This document shows, in pieces, positions 32,545 to 41,317 of a stretch of 57,352 bases of DNA (its first letter is position 1; the number at the start of each line of letters is the position of its first letter). The position numbers and the translations under genes are program-made. The notes under the pieces are model-generated. The model worked only from the letters and a program-made list of their open reading frames with translations. It had not been told where the DNA came from and ran no database searches. Location of the stretch: positions 1 through 57,352 of the forward strand of contig DASTWW010000293.1 in assembly GCA_035765755.1 (NCBI GenBank), given 5' to 3'. Origin of the DNA: DASSKA01 sp035765755 (lineage in GTDB: Bacteria > Actinomycetota > Actinomycetes > Propionibacteriales > Nocardioidaceae).

Positions 32545-35206
32545 ACTGCCCGCCTATGCACTGGCTCCGGAGTCGCGCGAACAATGGGCCATCTACTGGT
32601 CCAGGCGCGGATTCCCGGTGTTCCCGCTGGTGCCCGGCAGCAAAGAACCGCTGGTCGAGACCGGGGTGAACGAAGCCACCCTGGACGAGGACCAGATCCG
32701 CAAATGGTGGGCACGCTGGCCGAACGCCAACATCGGCGGCCGGATGGACGGGCGGATCGCGCTGGACATCGACCCGAAGAACGGCGCCAGCTGGGACCAG
32801 GTGCAGGAGCTGACCGGCGGGTCACGGCACCTGTCCGGGCGCGGCGACGGCGGCGGCCACCTGATCTTCACCCTGACCGCCGAGCAGATGCTGCAGGTCA
32901 AGCAGGTGCCGCAGTCGAAATACGCCGAGGGGATCGACATCCGGATCGACCGGCGCGGCTACCTGGTGCTGCCGCCGTCGACCCACCCCGACACCGGCAA
33001 ACCCTATACGATCGAGTCGGACCGGGACGACCCGCTACCGGCCGACGCCTGGACCCATCTGCTGGCACAGGCCGCCAGCAGGGTCAAGACCGGACAGGCC
33101 GCACCCGGGGTCGGCGGGCAGGTCCGCTCGATGCTGACCAGCCTGCTGGAGAACGTACCCCGGCGCGGCGAGGGCAAGGCTAACGACTGGCTGACCGCCG
33201 TGTGTGGGCACTACGCCAAGCAGTACGCCAAGCAGGAGGACCTGTACCTGCACCATGCCCGGCAGGCCGCCGGGCTGCTGAAACCCGCGCTGGATGACGC
33301 CGAGAAGGTAATCGCCTCGATCTGGCGCAAGGAGCAGGGCAAGAAGGACGAGCAGCGGCGCGCGATCGAGTCGGCCGACGCGCAGAACGGCTGGCTGATC
33401 GGCACCGGCCGCGAGCTGCTGTGCCCGGTCTGGGTCGGGTCGAAAGACGAGCGGACGCTGATCGGCGAGGGTTGGGCCGACTTCGACCTGCACGCGCTGG
33501 GGGTGGTGGTGACCCAGACCGGGCAGGCCGCCGAGTGGGTGGTCACCCTGACCCGTGGCAGGGACGGGGTGTCGGTGGACACGACGATCGGCGCGGACGT
33601 GCTGGCCGACGGGCGCAAGCTGGCGTCCTGGTGCTCGACCTGGCGGGTCGGGATCACCCCGCCGGAGCGCGGCCAGGAGGGGCGCGGCGCGGCCGGTACC
33701 CGGCTGATGCGCTACCTGGAGTCGCAGAAACCGTTGGCGGTACGGCGGGTGGATCACCTGGGTTGGGACAACCAGGTCGGCGGGTTCGTCACCCACTCGG
33801 AGGTGATCACGGCGGACAAGGTGATGACGCTGGACCAGGCCGGGGTCCGCCCGGCGGCGAAGCTGACCAACGACGCCCAGTTCCACTACGGGTTCGAGCG
33901 CAGCCGGGAGGACGCGCTGGCGGTGCTGGCCGAGGTGCTCACGTTCCAGGACGAGACGGTGGCGTCGGTGTTCGGCTCGTGGTGGGCGCTGACCCTGGTG
34001 AAGGGCCAGCTGATGCGGTTCCTGTCCCAGTTCCCGCTGATGGCGATCGAGGCGGCCAGCGAGTCCGGCAAGACCACCGGGTTCTTCGACCTGATGCTGC
34101 AGCTGTCCGGTTCGCGGCACCGGCCGGGGATGCCGACCTACCCGGTGATCCGGGACCGGGTCGGGGCGCACCGCTCGGGGATCGTGTGGGTGGACGACCG
34201 CGACGAGCTGGAGCCGTACTACGAGATCTTCCGGGCGGCGTCGACCGAGGAGACGATCAGCAAGAAGGCAGAGAACCGGACCGATACGGTCGACTTCCCG
34301 ATGGTGGCGCCGATCCTGCTGTCGGGCGAGGCGCTGGGGGTGAGCCAGCAGAAGGCGCTGACCGACCGGTTCGTGCAGATCCAGCTGCCGCAGGGGATCA
34401 AGCAGCGCCGGTCGGTGCGGCCGGGTGCGGGCGACCGGCTGCAGTGGGCGGACGTGATCGAGCTGCGCGAGCGGTTCCCGGAGGGCCTGGGCGGGCTGTC
34501 GGTGGTGGCCGGGTGGCTGGTACAGGAGGCGCTGACCCATGCCGATGAGGTGGTCGGCGGGATCCGGGCGCTGCAGACGGGCTCGGGCCGCTGGGGTGAT
34601 GCGATGACCCTGATCCGGCTGGGTGCCCGGCTGCTGGACGCGATGTTGTCGGACCACACCGGAGGTGCCACGACGCACGCGGAGCGCGCCGACCGGTGGG
34701 TGGCCGAGCAGACCGACCCGGGCGAGGAGAACACCCTGACCAAGCTGATCCTGCCTGCCGCGCTGCGCGCCTACGGCGAACCACCCTACCCGCAGTTCGA
34801 GCAGCTGGGGCGGGGCTCGATAACCACCCCGGCGTACGTGGAGAAGAGCGGCGTGGTGCGGTACTCCACGGTGCTGCTGGCCGAGTGGTGGGCCAAGGCC
34901 CGCAACGGCCGGGTGAAGCTGCGGACCGAGACGGCGGAGGCGCTGTCGTCGCAGGCGCAGCGGCTGCCGGGGCACAACGGCGGCGCGGTGAAGATCCGCA
35001 GCGCGCCCGGGCACAACGTGGTGCAGCGGTACCGGGCGCTGTCTGCGGAGATGAGCCGGGCGGTGCTGGAGCGGGTGCGGGACGGGGTCGCGGAGGGTGC
35101 CCCGGAGGGGGTCCCGGAGGTAACAGGCAATATTGTTACCGGCCGCTCGGGGCAGATGGAGATGCCGCTGAAGATCGGGAAGCTGATCGAGAACGACTCC
35201 TGGTAG
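32537..35206 (+). CDS. PrimPol-helicase (bifunctional primase/polymerase with D5-like ATPase)
   Basis: 889 aa. The N-terminus is a Prim-Pol domain: GFPVFPLVPGSKEPL (about 25-39), RIALDIDPKNG with acidic D77/D79, GGGHLIF (105-111) and GYLVLPPSTHP. The C-terminal half has a helicase-type ATPase: Walker A AIEAASESGKTTGFFD (about 505) and Walker B SGIVWVDDRDE. It should prime and unwind phage DNA. Iteron-like repeats begin inside its 3' end and continue just after it. Confidence 0.82.
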   Translation: MPKLPAYALAPESREQWAIYWSRRGFPVFPLVPGSKEPLVETGVNEATLDEDQIRKWWARWPNANIGGRMDGRIALDIDPKNGASWDQVQELTGGSRHLSGRGDGGGHLIFTLTAEQMLQVKQVPQSKYAEGIDIRIDRRGYLVLPPSTHPDTGKPYTIESDRDDPLPADAWTHLLAQAASRVKTGQAAPGVGGQVRSMLTSLLENVPRRGEGKANDWLTAVCGHYAKQYAKQEDLYLHHARQAAGLLKPALDDAEKVIASIWRKEQGKKDEQRRAIESADAQNGWLIGTGRELLCPVWVGSKDERTLIGEGWADFDLHALGVVVTQTGQAAEWVVTLTRGRDGVSVDTTIGADVLADGRKLASWCSTWRVGITPPERGQEGRGAAGTRLMRYLESQKPLAVRRVDHLGWDNQVGGFVTHSEVITADKVMTLDQAGVRPAAKLTNDAQFHYGFERSREDALAVLAEVLTFQDETVASVFGSWWALTLVKGQLMRFLSQFPLMAIEAASESGKTTGFFDLMLQLSGSRHRPGMPTYPVIRDRVGAHRSGIVWVDDRDELEPYYEIFRAASTEETISKKAENRTDTVDFPMVAPILLSGEALGVSQQKALTDRFVQIQLPQGIKQRRSVRPGAGDRLQWADVIELRERFPEGLGGLSVVAGWLVQEALTHADEVVGGIRALQTGSGRWGDAMTLIRLGARLLDAMLSDHTGGATTHAERADRWVAEQTDPGEENTLTKLILPAALRAYGEPPYPQFEQLGRGSITTPAYVEKSGVVRYSTVLLAEWWAKARNGRVKLRTETAEALSSQAQRLPGHNGGAVKIRSAPGHNVVQRYRALSAEMSRAVLERVRDGVAEGAPEGVPEVTGNIVTGRSGQMEMPLKIGKLIENDSW

Positions 35207-35296
35207 GTCCAGGTAACAATATAAGTAACAATACAGGTAACATATATATTGTTACCTACAAAGGCGCCGGAGGACGGGGTGTGTAACAACGTAACA
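35120..35296. other. Candidate replication origin with GTAACAA iterons
   Basis: Eight copies of GTAACA(A) or its complement occur at 35120, 35132 (inverse), 35213, 35225, 35237, 35248 (inverse), 35283 and 35291. Those at 35236-35256 form GGTAACA-TATATA-TTGTTACC, an AT-rich palindrome in a very GC-rich genome. The cluster straddles the end of the PrimPol-helicase gene and the gap before the polymerase operon, a usual place for an origin. Bases 35300-35393 show no further feature. Confidence 0.55.
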
Positions 35297-35393
35297 GGGA
35301 CGGGGGTGCGCGTCTCGTGTGCGCGCGTGGGCGCGCTCGCGCTCGTCGCGCGGGGACGGAGCTGTGTGCCGCTAAGACAATGCTACTGGGGGT

Positions 35394-35816
35394 ATGACCG
35401 ATCCAGATGGTAGGATATACCACATGAAGATCAGCACGATGACCGACAAGATCGGGTACTACGCCGATATGCTGCAGTTCGGGGAGCTGGACGCACACCA
35501 GCGCGAGCACTACCAGCGCAAACTGGACGAGTGGACCCAGCGGCGCGAGCAGCAGCGCGACCACAACCGACGGGTGCGCAAGCGGGTGGCGCCGGACCGG
35601 CGCGGGCAGCGGCTGGACTCGATCCGGCGCAAGATCGCCGCCAAGGAAAAGACCCTGGCCTACTACGCCAAGATGAGGCACACAAACCCGGAGTATTTCG
35701 ATGCGGTCGCCCAGGCCGCCGAGCTGGCGCTGCGCACCCTGCAGCGGGCCGAATGCGACCTGATCGACCCGAGGCACAAGGACGGGCAGTGCAAGCGCAG
35801 GTGCTGGGAGCAGTGA
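35394..35816 (+). CDS. Basic coiled-coil protein upstream of the polymerase
   Basis: 140 aa from ATG 35394 (ATG 35424 is an alternative, giving KISTMTDKIGYYADM as start). Highly charged and helical throughout (REHYQRKLDEWTQRREQQRD). Three Cys near the C-terminus (KRRCWEQ). It overlaps the polymerase gene, so it may be an accessory of replication. Confidence 0.65.
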   Translation: MTDPDGRIYHMKISTMTDKIGYYADMLQFGELDAHQREHYQRKLDEWTQRREQQRDHNRRVRKRVAPDRRGQRLDSIRRKIAAKEKTLAYYAKMRHTNPEYFDAVAQAAELALRTLQRAECDLIDPRHKDGQCKRRCWEQ

Positions 35817-37954
35817 GCACGGCGGTGAGCGAGATCGACTGGCGCAAGGCCAGGGATGAGTACTGGTGGGGGCTGCCCAGCGAGCTGCCCGCCGTGGCCG
35901 GGGCGATCTACTGGGACACCGAGACATCCGGGCTGCACCCGGACGACGGGGCGCGGGTCAGCGTCGTGTCGACCGCCTGGGTCGAATGGGACGGCGAGCA
36001 GGAGCAGAGCGGCGGGCAGGAGCCGGTAATCCGCTGGACCGCCTGGCCATTCGCCCAGGGCAAGGTGGGCAAGCCGGAGGACGACGGGCAGGACTCGCTG
36101 TTCGGCGGGGACGACGCCAACCTGGAGCTGGTCGAGTGGCAGGCGCTGCTGAAATGGCTGCGGTACGCCGGGTGCGGGCTGATCGGGCACAACGCCAAAT
36201 TCGACGTCACGATGACCCGGGCCGGGGTGCGCGGGTTGCGCGAAGGGACGGACCACGTCGGATGGATGGGACTGGACCTGACCGAGCGGGTGATCTGGGA
36301 CACCCAGATCGCAGCCAAGGAGCTGGACCCGAACGAAAAGACCGCGCTGAAAGGACCGGGGTCGGTCAGCGAGCGCTACTGGGGCGCCACGGACGACGAG
36401 AAACAGGCACTGAAGAAACATCTCGGGCCAAAGACCAACCCACGGTACGACCTGGTGCCGTGGGAGATCATGCGGCCATACGCCGCGATGGACGCGCTGA
36501 TGACCGCACGGGCGCACCTGATCCAGCTGCAACGGGTGGCACGCGGCGAGGTGGCGCAGGGCGGCGGGCCGCAGAAACTGACCGGGCAGGCGTGGGTGCA
36601 GCGCGAGGTCGAGCTGATGCGGGTGCTGTGCCGGATGGAGCGGCGCGGCGTACCATACGACGCGGCCGGGTCGCGCAAGGCAGCGGCGGAGGTGGCCAAG
36701 CGGATGGCCGCGACCGAACGCAGGATGGGGCTGCCGATAGCACAGGTCAAGGACTACTATTTCGGGCGGGGCAGGGATGGGCAGCCGGTCGAGGTAGTCG
36801 ACCTGGACGGGGTGCGTAGGCGGGGGCGCGGGCTCGAACCGTACGCGGTGACGCCGAAGAAGCAGGAGCCGCAGCTGACCGCCGAAGTGATCGAAGATAT
36901 GATCCGGGACGGGATCGGCGGCGCGGCCGAGCTGCGCGACTACAACCGGCTGGCCGTGGCGAACAAGATGTGGTACAAGCCGTATGCGGACGGTACCGGT
37001 GCCGACGGGCGGCTGCGCACCGTGTTCCGGCAGGTGGCCAGCGGGTTCGAGGGCGAGGGCGGCACCGCCAGCGGCCGGTTCAGCGTCGAACGAGTGAACC
37101 TGCAGGCGATCCCGCACGACTACCGGCTCGGCGGCGAGGACGGGGTGATGGCCGGGGTACCCACCCCGAGGCAGCTGATCACGGCGGCCGAGCGCAGGAT
37201 GAACCGGGGCAGGGCGGCCGGGACGCGCTGGCACCTGTGGGAGCTGGACCTGGCGCAGGCGGAGCTGCGGGTCGCGGCGATGTGGGCCGAGTGCGAGCGG
37301 ATGCTGTCGGCGATCCGCGAGGAACGCGACCTGCACGGGGAGACCACCACCGACCTGTTCGGGCTGCGCAAAGGGGACGAGGCGTTCGGCCAGTTCCGGC
37401 AAGTCGCCAAGCGCGCAAACTTCAGCCTGATCTTCGGGTCGGGCTGGCTCACCTTCCAGCGGATGGTAAAGAAGCAGGCCGGGCTGGCGCTGAGCAACCC
37501 CGAGGCGCAGCGAATCGTGTCCGAATGGAACCAGCTGTACCCGGAGTTCCGGCGTGCGATCGACAAGCACAGCCGCAAGATCGAGCACGCGGACTGGCAG
37601 GCGCGCGGGATGCCGCTGGTGAACGGGCGGATGCGCTGGTGGCGTGCGTTCGAGGACACCCACAAGGCGTTCAACCAGAGGGTGCAGGCGTCGCTGGCGG
37701 AGCTGGGCAAGGACTGGATGATCCGGTCGGACCTACTCGGCCGGGAGCTGGGGGTGCCGCAGCGCGGGCTCGACGAGGGGATCGGGGAGGCCGGGCTGCT
37801 GATCACCATCCACGACTCGCAGGTGTGGCTGCTGCCGGAGCAGGGCGGACAGCAGGTGGCGCAGCAGATCGCCGGGGTCGGGCGGGACGTGTGGTCGCAG
37901 ATGTTCCCGGGCGTGCCGGGCGACATCGACGTGAAGCGATGGAGCGAGAAGTGA
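35813..37954 (+). CDS. DNA polymerase, family A with 3'-5' exonuclease (DpoZ candidate)
   Basis: 713 aa from GTG 35813. Exonuclease motif I is IYWDTETSG (D35, E37) and motif II IGHNAKFD. Polymerase motif A is LDLAQAELR (about 479), motif B KRANFSLIFG (about 532) and motif C HDSQVWLL (about 667). No 5' nuclease domain. It lies one small gene upstream of purZ; in Z-genome phages a PolA-family enzyme, DpoZ, is encoded near purZ and prefers dZTP over dATP. Polymerase call firm, Z preference inferred. Confidence 0.88.
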   Translation: MSTAVSEIDWRKARDEYWWGLPSELPAVAGAIYWDTETSGLHPDDGARVSVVSTAWVEWDGEQEQSGGQEPVIRWTAWPFAQGKVGKPEDDGQDSLFGGDDANLELVEWQALLKWLRYAGCGLIGHNAKFDVTMTRAGVRGLREGTDHVGWMGLDLTERVIWDTQIAAKELDPNEKTALKGPGSVSERYWGATDDEKQALKKHLGPKTNPRYDLVPWEIMRPYAAMDALMTARAHLIQLQRVARGEVAQGGGPQKLTGQAWVQREVELMRVLCRMERRGVPYDAAGSRKAAAEVAKRMAATERRMGLPIAQVKDYYFGRGRDGQPVEVVDLDGVRRRGRGLEPYAVTPKKQEPQLTAEVIEDMIRDGIGGAAELRDYNRLAVANKMWYKPYADGTGADGRLRTVFRQVASGFEGEGGTASGRFSVERVNLQAIPHDYRLGGEDGVMAGVPTPRQLITAAERRMNRGRAAGTRWHLWELDLAQAELRVAAMWAECERMLSAIREERDLHGETTTDLFGLRKGDEAFGQFRQVAKRANFSLIFGSGWLTFQRMVKKQAGLALSNPEAQRIVSEWNQLYPEFRRAIDKHSRKIEHADWQARGMPLVNGRMRWWRAFEDTHKAFNQRVQASLAELGKDWMIRSDLLGRELGVPQRGLDEGIGEAGLLITIHDSQVWLLPEQGGQQVAQQIAGVGRDVWSQMFPGVPGDIDVKRWSEK

Positions 37955-38163
37955 CGGCGGCAGCGCGGCGGGCCACGCGGGTCGGGGTGCGCAAGGCGAT
38001 GTATATCGGGAACCGGCGGGTGCTGGCGATGACCTGCCGGGGCTGCGGCAAGCTGAAGCAGGGCAGCGAGTTCAGGTGGCGCTGGTGTAAGGGCGGGTAC
38101 TACGTCAAGCGCTGGTGCGGCGGCTGCGACTGGCGCAACATGGCACAGAGCCTGGGGCGGTAG
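37951..38163 (+). CDS. Small zinc-finger protein between polymerase and purZ
   Basis: 70 aa from GTG 37951 (GTGA overlap with the polymerase). MTCRGCGKLKQ and WCGGCDW give two CxxC pairs on a basic background; likely a DNA-binding zinc finger. Ends before operator-promoter 11. Confidence 0.65.
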   Translation: MTAAARRATRVGVRKAMYIGNRRVLAMTCRGCGKLKQGSEFRWRWCKGGYYVKRWCGGCDWRNMAQSLGR

Positions 38164-38194
38164 AGGGGAAGGCAGGAGGCAGGAGGCTGGGGCG

Positions 38195-38224
38195 TTGACA
38201 GGTTGTCAAACCAGCGGGTAGGAT
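38195..38224 (+). promoter_or_regulatory. Operator-promoter 11 (TTGACAGGTTGTCAA, -10 TAGGAT)
   Basis: Palindrome plus -10 at 38219-38224. A leader of about 40 bases with RBS GAGGGAG precedes ATG 38271 of purZ, so the nucleotide operon is under the same control as the small-gene region and purB. Confidence 0.8.
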
Positions 38225-38270
38225 GGGCAGGCCGCCCGGAGTGGGCGAGCCGGACAGGACGAGGGAGCAA

Positions 38271-39479
38271 ATGGGAAACAATCTGGACGTTGTCGTCGGA
38301 GGCCAGTACGGATCGGAATCGAAAGGCCGCGTCACCGCCGACCTGGTGCAGCGCCGCAAGGCCGAGGGCAAGCGAGTGACCGGGGTGCGCGTCGCCGGGC
38401 CGAACGCCGGGCACGTCGTGATCGACGAGAACGGCGAACGCTACGCGCTGCGGCAGGTGCCGGTGTCGATGGTCGTGGACCCCGACGGGCTCGGCATCAT
38501 CGCCGCCGGGAGCGAGATCGACCTGCAGGTGCTGGACGCGGAGATCGCCGACCTGGAGCGCGGCGGCCACAAGATCCGCAACCGGCTGCTGATCGACGCC
38601 CAGGCCACCATCCTGGAAGCACACCACCGCGACGCGGAAGGCGGCAACGACGGACCGCTGCAAACCCGGATCGGGTCCACCGGCAAGGGCATCGGCGCCG
38701 CACGCGCCGACCGGATCTGGCGCCAGGCCCGGATCGCACGCGAGCAGCTCGGGCAGCTCACCGAATACGGCACCCTGGCCGACACCGCCGCGCTGATGAA
38801 CAGCGAGCTAAACCGCGAGAGCGGGACCGCGATCGTCATCGAGGGCACCCAGGGCTACGGGCTCGGGTTGCACGCCGGGTACTACCCGCAGTGCACCAGC
38901 TCGGACTGCCGCGCCATCGACTTCCTGGCCATGGCCGGGGTCAGCCCCTGGGGCGTGAAGGCAGAGCTGGGCGTGTGGGTCGTGCTACGCGCCTACCCGA
39001 TCCGGGTCGCCGGGAACAGCGGGCCGCTGAAGGGCGAGACCAGCTGGGCGCAGCTCGGGCTGCCCGAGGAGCACACCACCGTCACGCACAAGGTGCGCCG
39101 GGTCGGGCAATGGGACAGCGAACTGGCACGGGCAGCCGTGCAGGCCAACGGCGGAGGCCGCTCGTGGCAAGGGTCCGGGCAGGGACCGGTACGGATCGCG
39201 CTGGCTATGGCCGACCAGCGGTTCCCGCAGATCGCCGGGGCGGGCAGCTGGAGCGAGATGGTCGACCGGCTGGACGCCGACGCATTCCGCGAGCTGGCCG
39301 CCTGGATCGACCAGATCGAGAGCGAATGCGCAGCGACCGTCGCCAGCATCGGCACCGGGCCGAGCAGCACCCTGTGGCGCAGGCACTGCGGGGTGCAGGA
39401 CGCCGCGACCGGGTGGGGCGTGCAGGCCGAGTCGAAGCCCGAGTCGAAGCCGTCGAAGCGGGCGGCGGGGCAGCTGTGA
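38271..39479 (+). CDS. purZ: PurZ-type adenylosuccinate synthetase (N6-succino-2-amino-dAMP synthase)
   Basis: 402 aa from ATG 38271 with RBS. The GTP/ATP loop reads VVVGGQYGSESKGR: PurA enzymes have GDEGKGK, so the catalytic Asp is Ser (S15) here. GPNAGH with H48 is kept, as are GSTGKGIGAA and the C-terminal region with EGTQGYGLGLHAGYYP. These are features of PurZ, which joins aspartate to dGMP as the first step to 2-aminoadenine (dZ) nucleotides. It is about 30 residues shorter than cellular PurA. It is followed by a MazZ-like and a dUTPase gene. Confidence 0.87.
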   Translation: MGNNLDVVVGGQYGSESKGRVTADLVQRRKAEGKRVTGVRVAGPNAGHVVIDENGERYALRQVPVSMVVDPDGLGIIAAGSEIDLQVLDAEIADLERGGHKIRNRLLIDAQATILEAHHRDAEGGNDGPLQTRIGSTGKGIGAARADRIWRQARIAREQLGQLTEYGTLADTAALMNSELNRESGTAIVIEGTQGYGLGLHAGYYPQCTSSDCRAIDFLAMAGVSPWGVKAELGVWVVLRAYPIRVAGNSGPLKGETSWAQLGLPEEHTTVTHKVRRVGQWDSELARAAVQANGGGRSWQGSGQGPVRIALAMADQRFPQIAGAGSWSEMVDRLDADAFRELAAWIDQIESECAATVASIGTGPSSTLWRRHCGVQDAATGWGVQAESKPESKPSKRAAGQL

Positions 39480-39862
39480 CCGCCGCGCAGGACCGCAGCG
39501 TGCTGACCGACTGGTGGCTCGAATCCGCCCGGCAGGAGATCGAACGGACCGTGCCCAAGGCGGTCGAATACGGCTCCGGCGACCTGGCCGAGATCGGGTA
39601 CGCCATGAGCCGGATCATGGGCCGCGACCTGGACCGCAGCCCGGCCGGGCACCAGCAGGCCACCGAGCTGGGCATCTTCTTCTACCTGGTCGGCAAGACC
39701 GCCAGGTGGGAGCAGGCCATCCACGACGGGCGGCAGGCCAGCGACGACACCCTGTTCGATATGGGGGTGTACGTGAAGATGGCACAGCGCAACCGCGCCG
39801 TCGGCGGCTGGCCATTCGGACCCGAGCCGGAGCGGGAACAGGACAAGGACGGAGGCTGGTGA
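39476..39862 (+). CDS. MazG-like nucleotide pyrophosphohydrolase (MazZ candidate)
   Basis: 128 aa from GTG 39476, GTGA overlap with purZ. ATELGIFFYLVGKTARWEQA and SDDTLFDMGVYVKMAQR give a MazG-like helical pattern with E and D residues of a metal site. In known Z phages MazZ turns dGTP into dGMP, the PurZ substrate, and removes dATP. Its overlap with purZ strongly suggests that role. Residue-level match to MazZ is from memory, not alignment. Confidence 0.68.
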   Translation: MTAAQDRSVLTDWWLESARQEIERTVPKAVEYGSGDLAEIGYAMSRIMGRDLDRSPAGHQQATELGIFFYLVGKTARWEQAIHDGRQASDDTLFDMGVYVKMAQRNRAVGGWPFGPEPEREQDKDGGW

Positions 39863-40239
39863 TGGGAACCCCGACCAACCTGGACAAGCGAGCCATCGGG
39901 CTGCCGACCAACGACGACCGGATCGAGCAGATCGTGCGCAAGCTGCGGACGGTGGTCACCGACGAACTCGGGTTCGAGCTGACGCCCAGCCGGGGCGATG
40001 GCGAGCTGCAGCTGGTGGCCGGGAACGTGCGGATCACCTATGAGACCCGCTGCACCCACGGCGAAGGCCGCGCCATCCTGCGCATCTTCAAGGCCAGCGC
40101 CAAGCCGAGCAACGGGGTGCCGCCCGCACGCCAGCGCGAGATCCGGTTCACCGGGTCGATCAGCGTACACGACGAGCTGGAAGCCTGCCGCAAGCAGCTG
40201 CTGAACATCGTGCGCCGGGCCAGCGCGGTGAAACCATGA
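39862..40239 (+). CDS. Protein of unknown function in the purZ operon
   Basis: 125 aa from ATG 39862 (TGATG). Mixed alpha/beta: IEQIVRKLRTVVTDELGF ... LQLVAGNVRITYETRC ... ILRIFKASAKPSN ... SVHDELEACRKQLLNIV. No motif recognised. Operon position between the MazZ-like and dUTPase genes suggests a nucleotide-related role. Confidence 0.6.
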   Translation: MGTPTNLDKRAIGLPTNDDRIEQIVRKLRTVVTDELGFELTPSRGDGELQLVAGNVRITYETRCTHGEGRAILRIFKASAKPSNGVPPARQREIRFTGSISVHDELEACRKQLLNIVRRASAVKP

Positions 40240-41138
40240 GCATGATCTACATCGCCGCACCCATCGACCAGGCAGCGGGGACGGAGGGCGCGGCGGGGAT
40301 CGCCGACCGCAAGCACCAGATCCGGCAACAACTGCGGCGATACGGGATCGGCAGCTACGACCCCGCCGCAGCCTTCATCGTCGGGCAAGGACAGCAACCC
40401 ACCCGGGAGCTGGCCAACATCAACAACTTCGCACTCGGGCGCAGCGCGGGGATGGTGGCGCTGCTGCCACCAGGAGTACCGACCATCGGCACCCCGATGG
40501 AGATCGAACGGGCAGCCCACAACGGCAAGCCCGTGCTGATCGTCGGCGGCGACGGCAGCTGGGAACTAGCCAAATACCAGAACTGGCAGCACGTGCTGCG
40601 GACCGACTGGGGATCGGTAGGGCAGCAGGAACAGGGGCTGGACTGGCTGCTGGACCAGATCACGGCAGGAGTCGGCCGAATCGCGGCGGCGGAGCCGCTG
40701 CTGTTCAAACAACTGCGCGAGCAGAGCGAACAGGAACACGCCGCAGCGCTGCCGCGCAGGGCGCACGAGGGCGACGCCGGGTACGACCTGCATGTAAGCC
40801 AAACCACCGAGATCAAACCGGGCGAGATGGTCGACGTGCCCTGCAACCTGGCCGTGCAGCTGCCCGAATGGGCCTGGGGTTTACTGGTCGGCAGGAGTTC
40901 GACTTTGCGCACCAAACGGCTCCAGGTTCACCCCGGGATAGTCGATTCAGGGTATCGCGGTGAACTTTTTGCCGCAGTGTCAACACTGAGCGATGAACCC
41001 GTGGTGGTCTCGGCGGGGGATCGGCTGGCCCAGTTGATCGTGATGTCGAACCAGTCGCGGCTGGTCCGGCCGCAGTGGTCGGCGACGCTGGATGACACCG
41101 ACCGGGGCACTCGGGGGTTCGGTTCGACGGGGGTGTAG
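40236..41138 (+). CDS. Nucleoside deoxyribosyltransferase-like / dUTPase fusion
   Basis: 300 aa. Residues 1-105 resemble nucleoside 2-deoxyribosyltransferases: IYIAAPID at the start and GTPMEIERA (E89, nucleophile-like). Residues about 178-299 are a complete dUTPase: AGYDL, GRSS (219-222), GIVDSGYRGEL (D237), GDRLAQLIV and GTRGFGSTG. dUTPase keeps uracil out of DNA and supplies dUMP. The last 230 bases have lower GC than the rest of the gene. Confidence 0.82.
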   Translation: MSMIYIAAPIDQAAGTEGAAGIADRKHQIRQQLRRYGIGSYDPAAAFIVGQGQQPTRELANINNFALGRSAGMVALLPPGVPTIGTPMEIERAAHNGKPVLIVGGDGSWELAKYQNWQHVLRTDWGSVGQQEQGLDWLLDQITAGVGRIAAAEPLLFKQLREQSEQEHAAALPRRAHEGDAGYDLHVSQTTEIKPGEMVDVPCNLAVQLPEWAWGLLVGRSSTLRTKRLQVHPGIVDSGYRGELFAAVSTLSDEPVVVSAGDRLAQLIVMSNQSRLVRPQWSATLDDTDRGTRGFGSTGV

Positions 41139-41282
41139 TGCCGTAGCTGAGGGGGTGGTCACGATGGATCGCCGCTAAAGACGGCAGGGCGGGCCGGGAG
41201 CGCCGGGTCAGGATTGTTGGCGCGAGGAGATAGAGCACCGGGAGCGGGAGGGTACCCCGCACAACTTGAACCAGTGGGTCAC

Positions 41283-41311
41283 TTGACAGGCTGTCAAGCA
41301 TGTGCTAAACT
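41283..41311 (+). promoter_or_regulatory. Operator-promoter 12 (TTGACAGGCTGTCAA, -10 TAAACT)
   Basis: Palindrome with -10 at 41306-41311; ATG 41318 is 7 bases past the -10 (leaderless). The gap 41139-41282 upstream has small GC-rich hairpins (for example around 41173-41190 and 41243-41260) but no gene. Confidence 0.85.
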
Positions 41312-41317
41312 AGACAC

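Noticed and set aside
33035..35014. Long minus-strand open frame of 659 codons opposite the PrimPol-helicase
   Set aside because: Low complexity of the product (His, Arg, Gln, Leu, Pro runs) and full overlap with a gene with clear motifs. A shadow frame caused by high GC. The same holds for other long minus-strand frames (35663-37663, 55300-57177, 1435-2832).
35394..41138. A DatZ-type (HD-domain) dATPase, expected in some Z-genome phages
   Set aside because: I found no protein with a clear HD motif set in the window. Selectivity may come from the polymerase and MazZ-like protein; I cannot exclude a divergent form.
41139..41282. Degenerate tRNA or RNA gene before operator 12
   Set aside because: Small hairpins and a repeated CCGGGAGCG are present, but there is no acceptor/T-arm combination on either strand.
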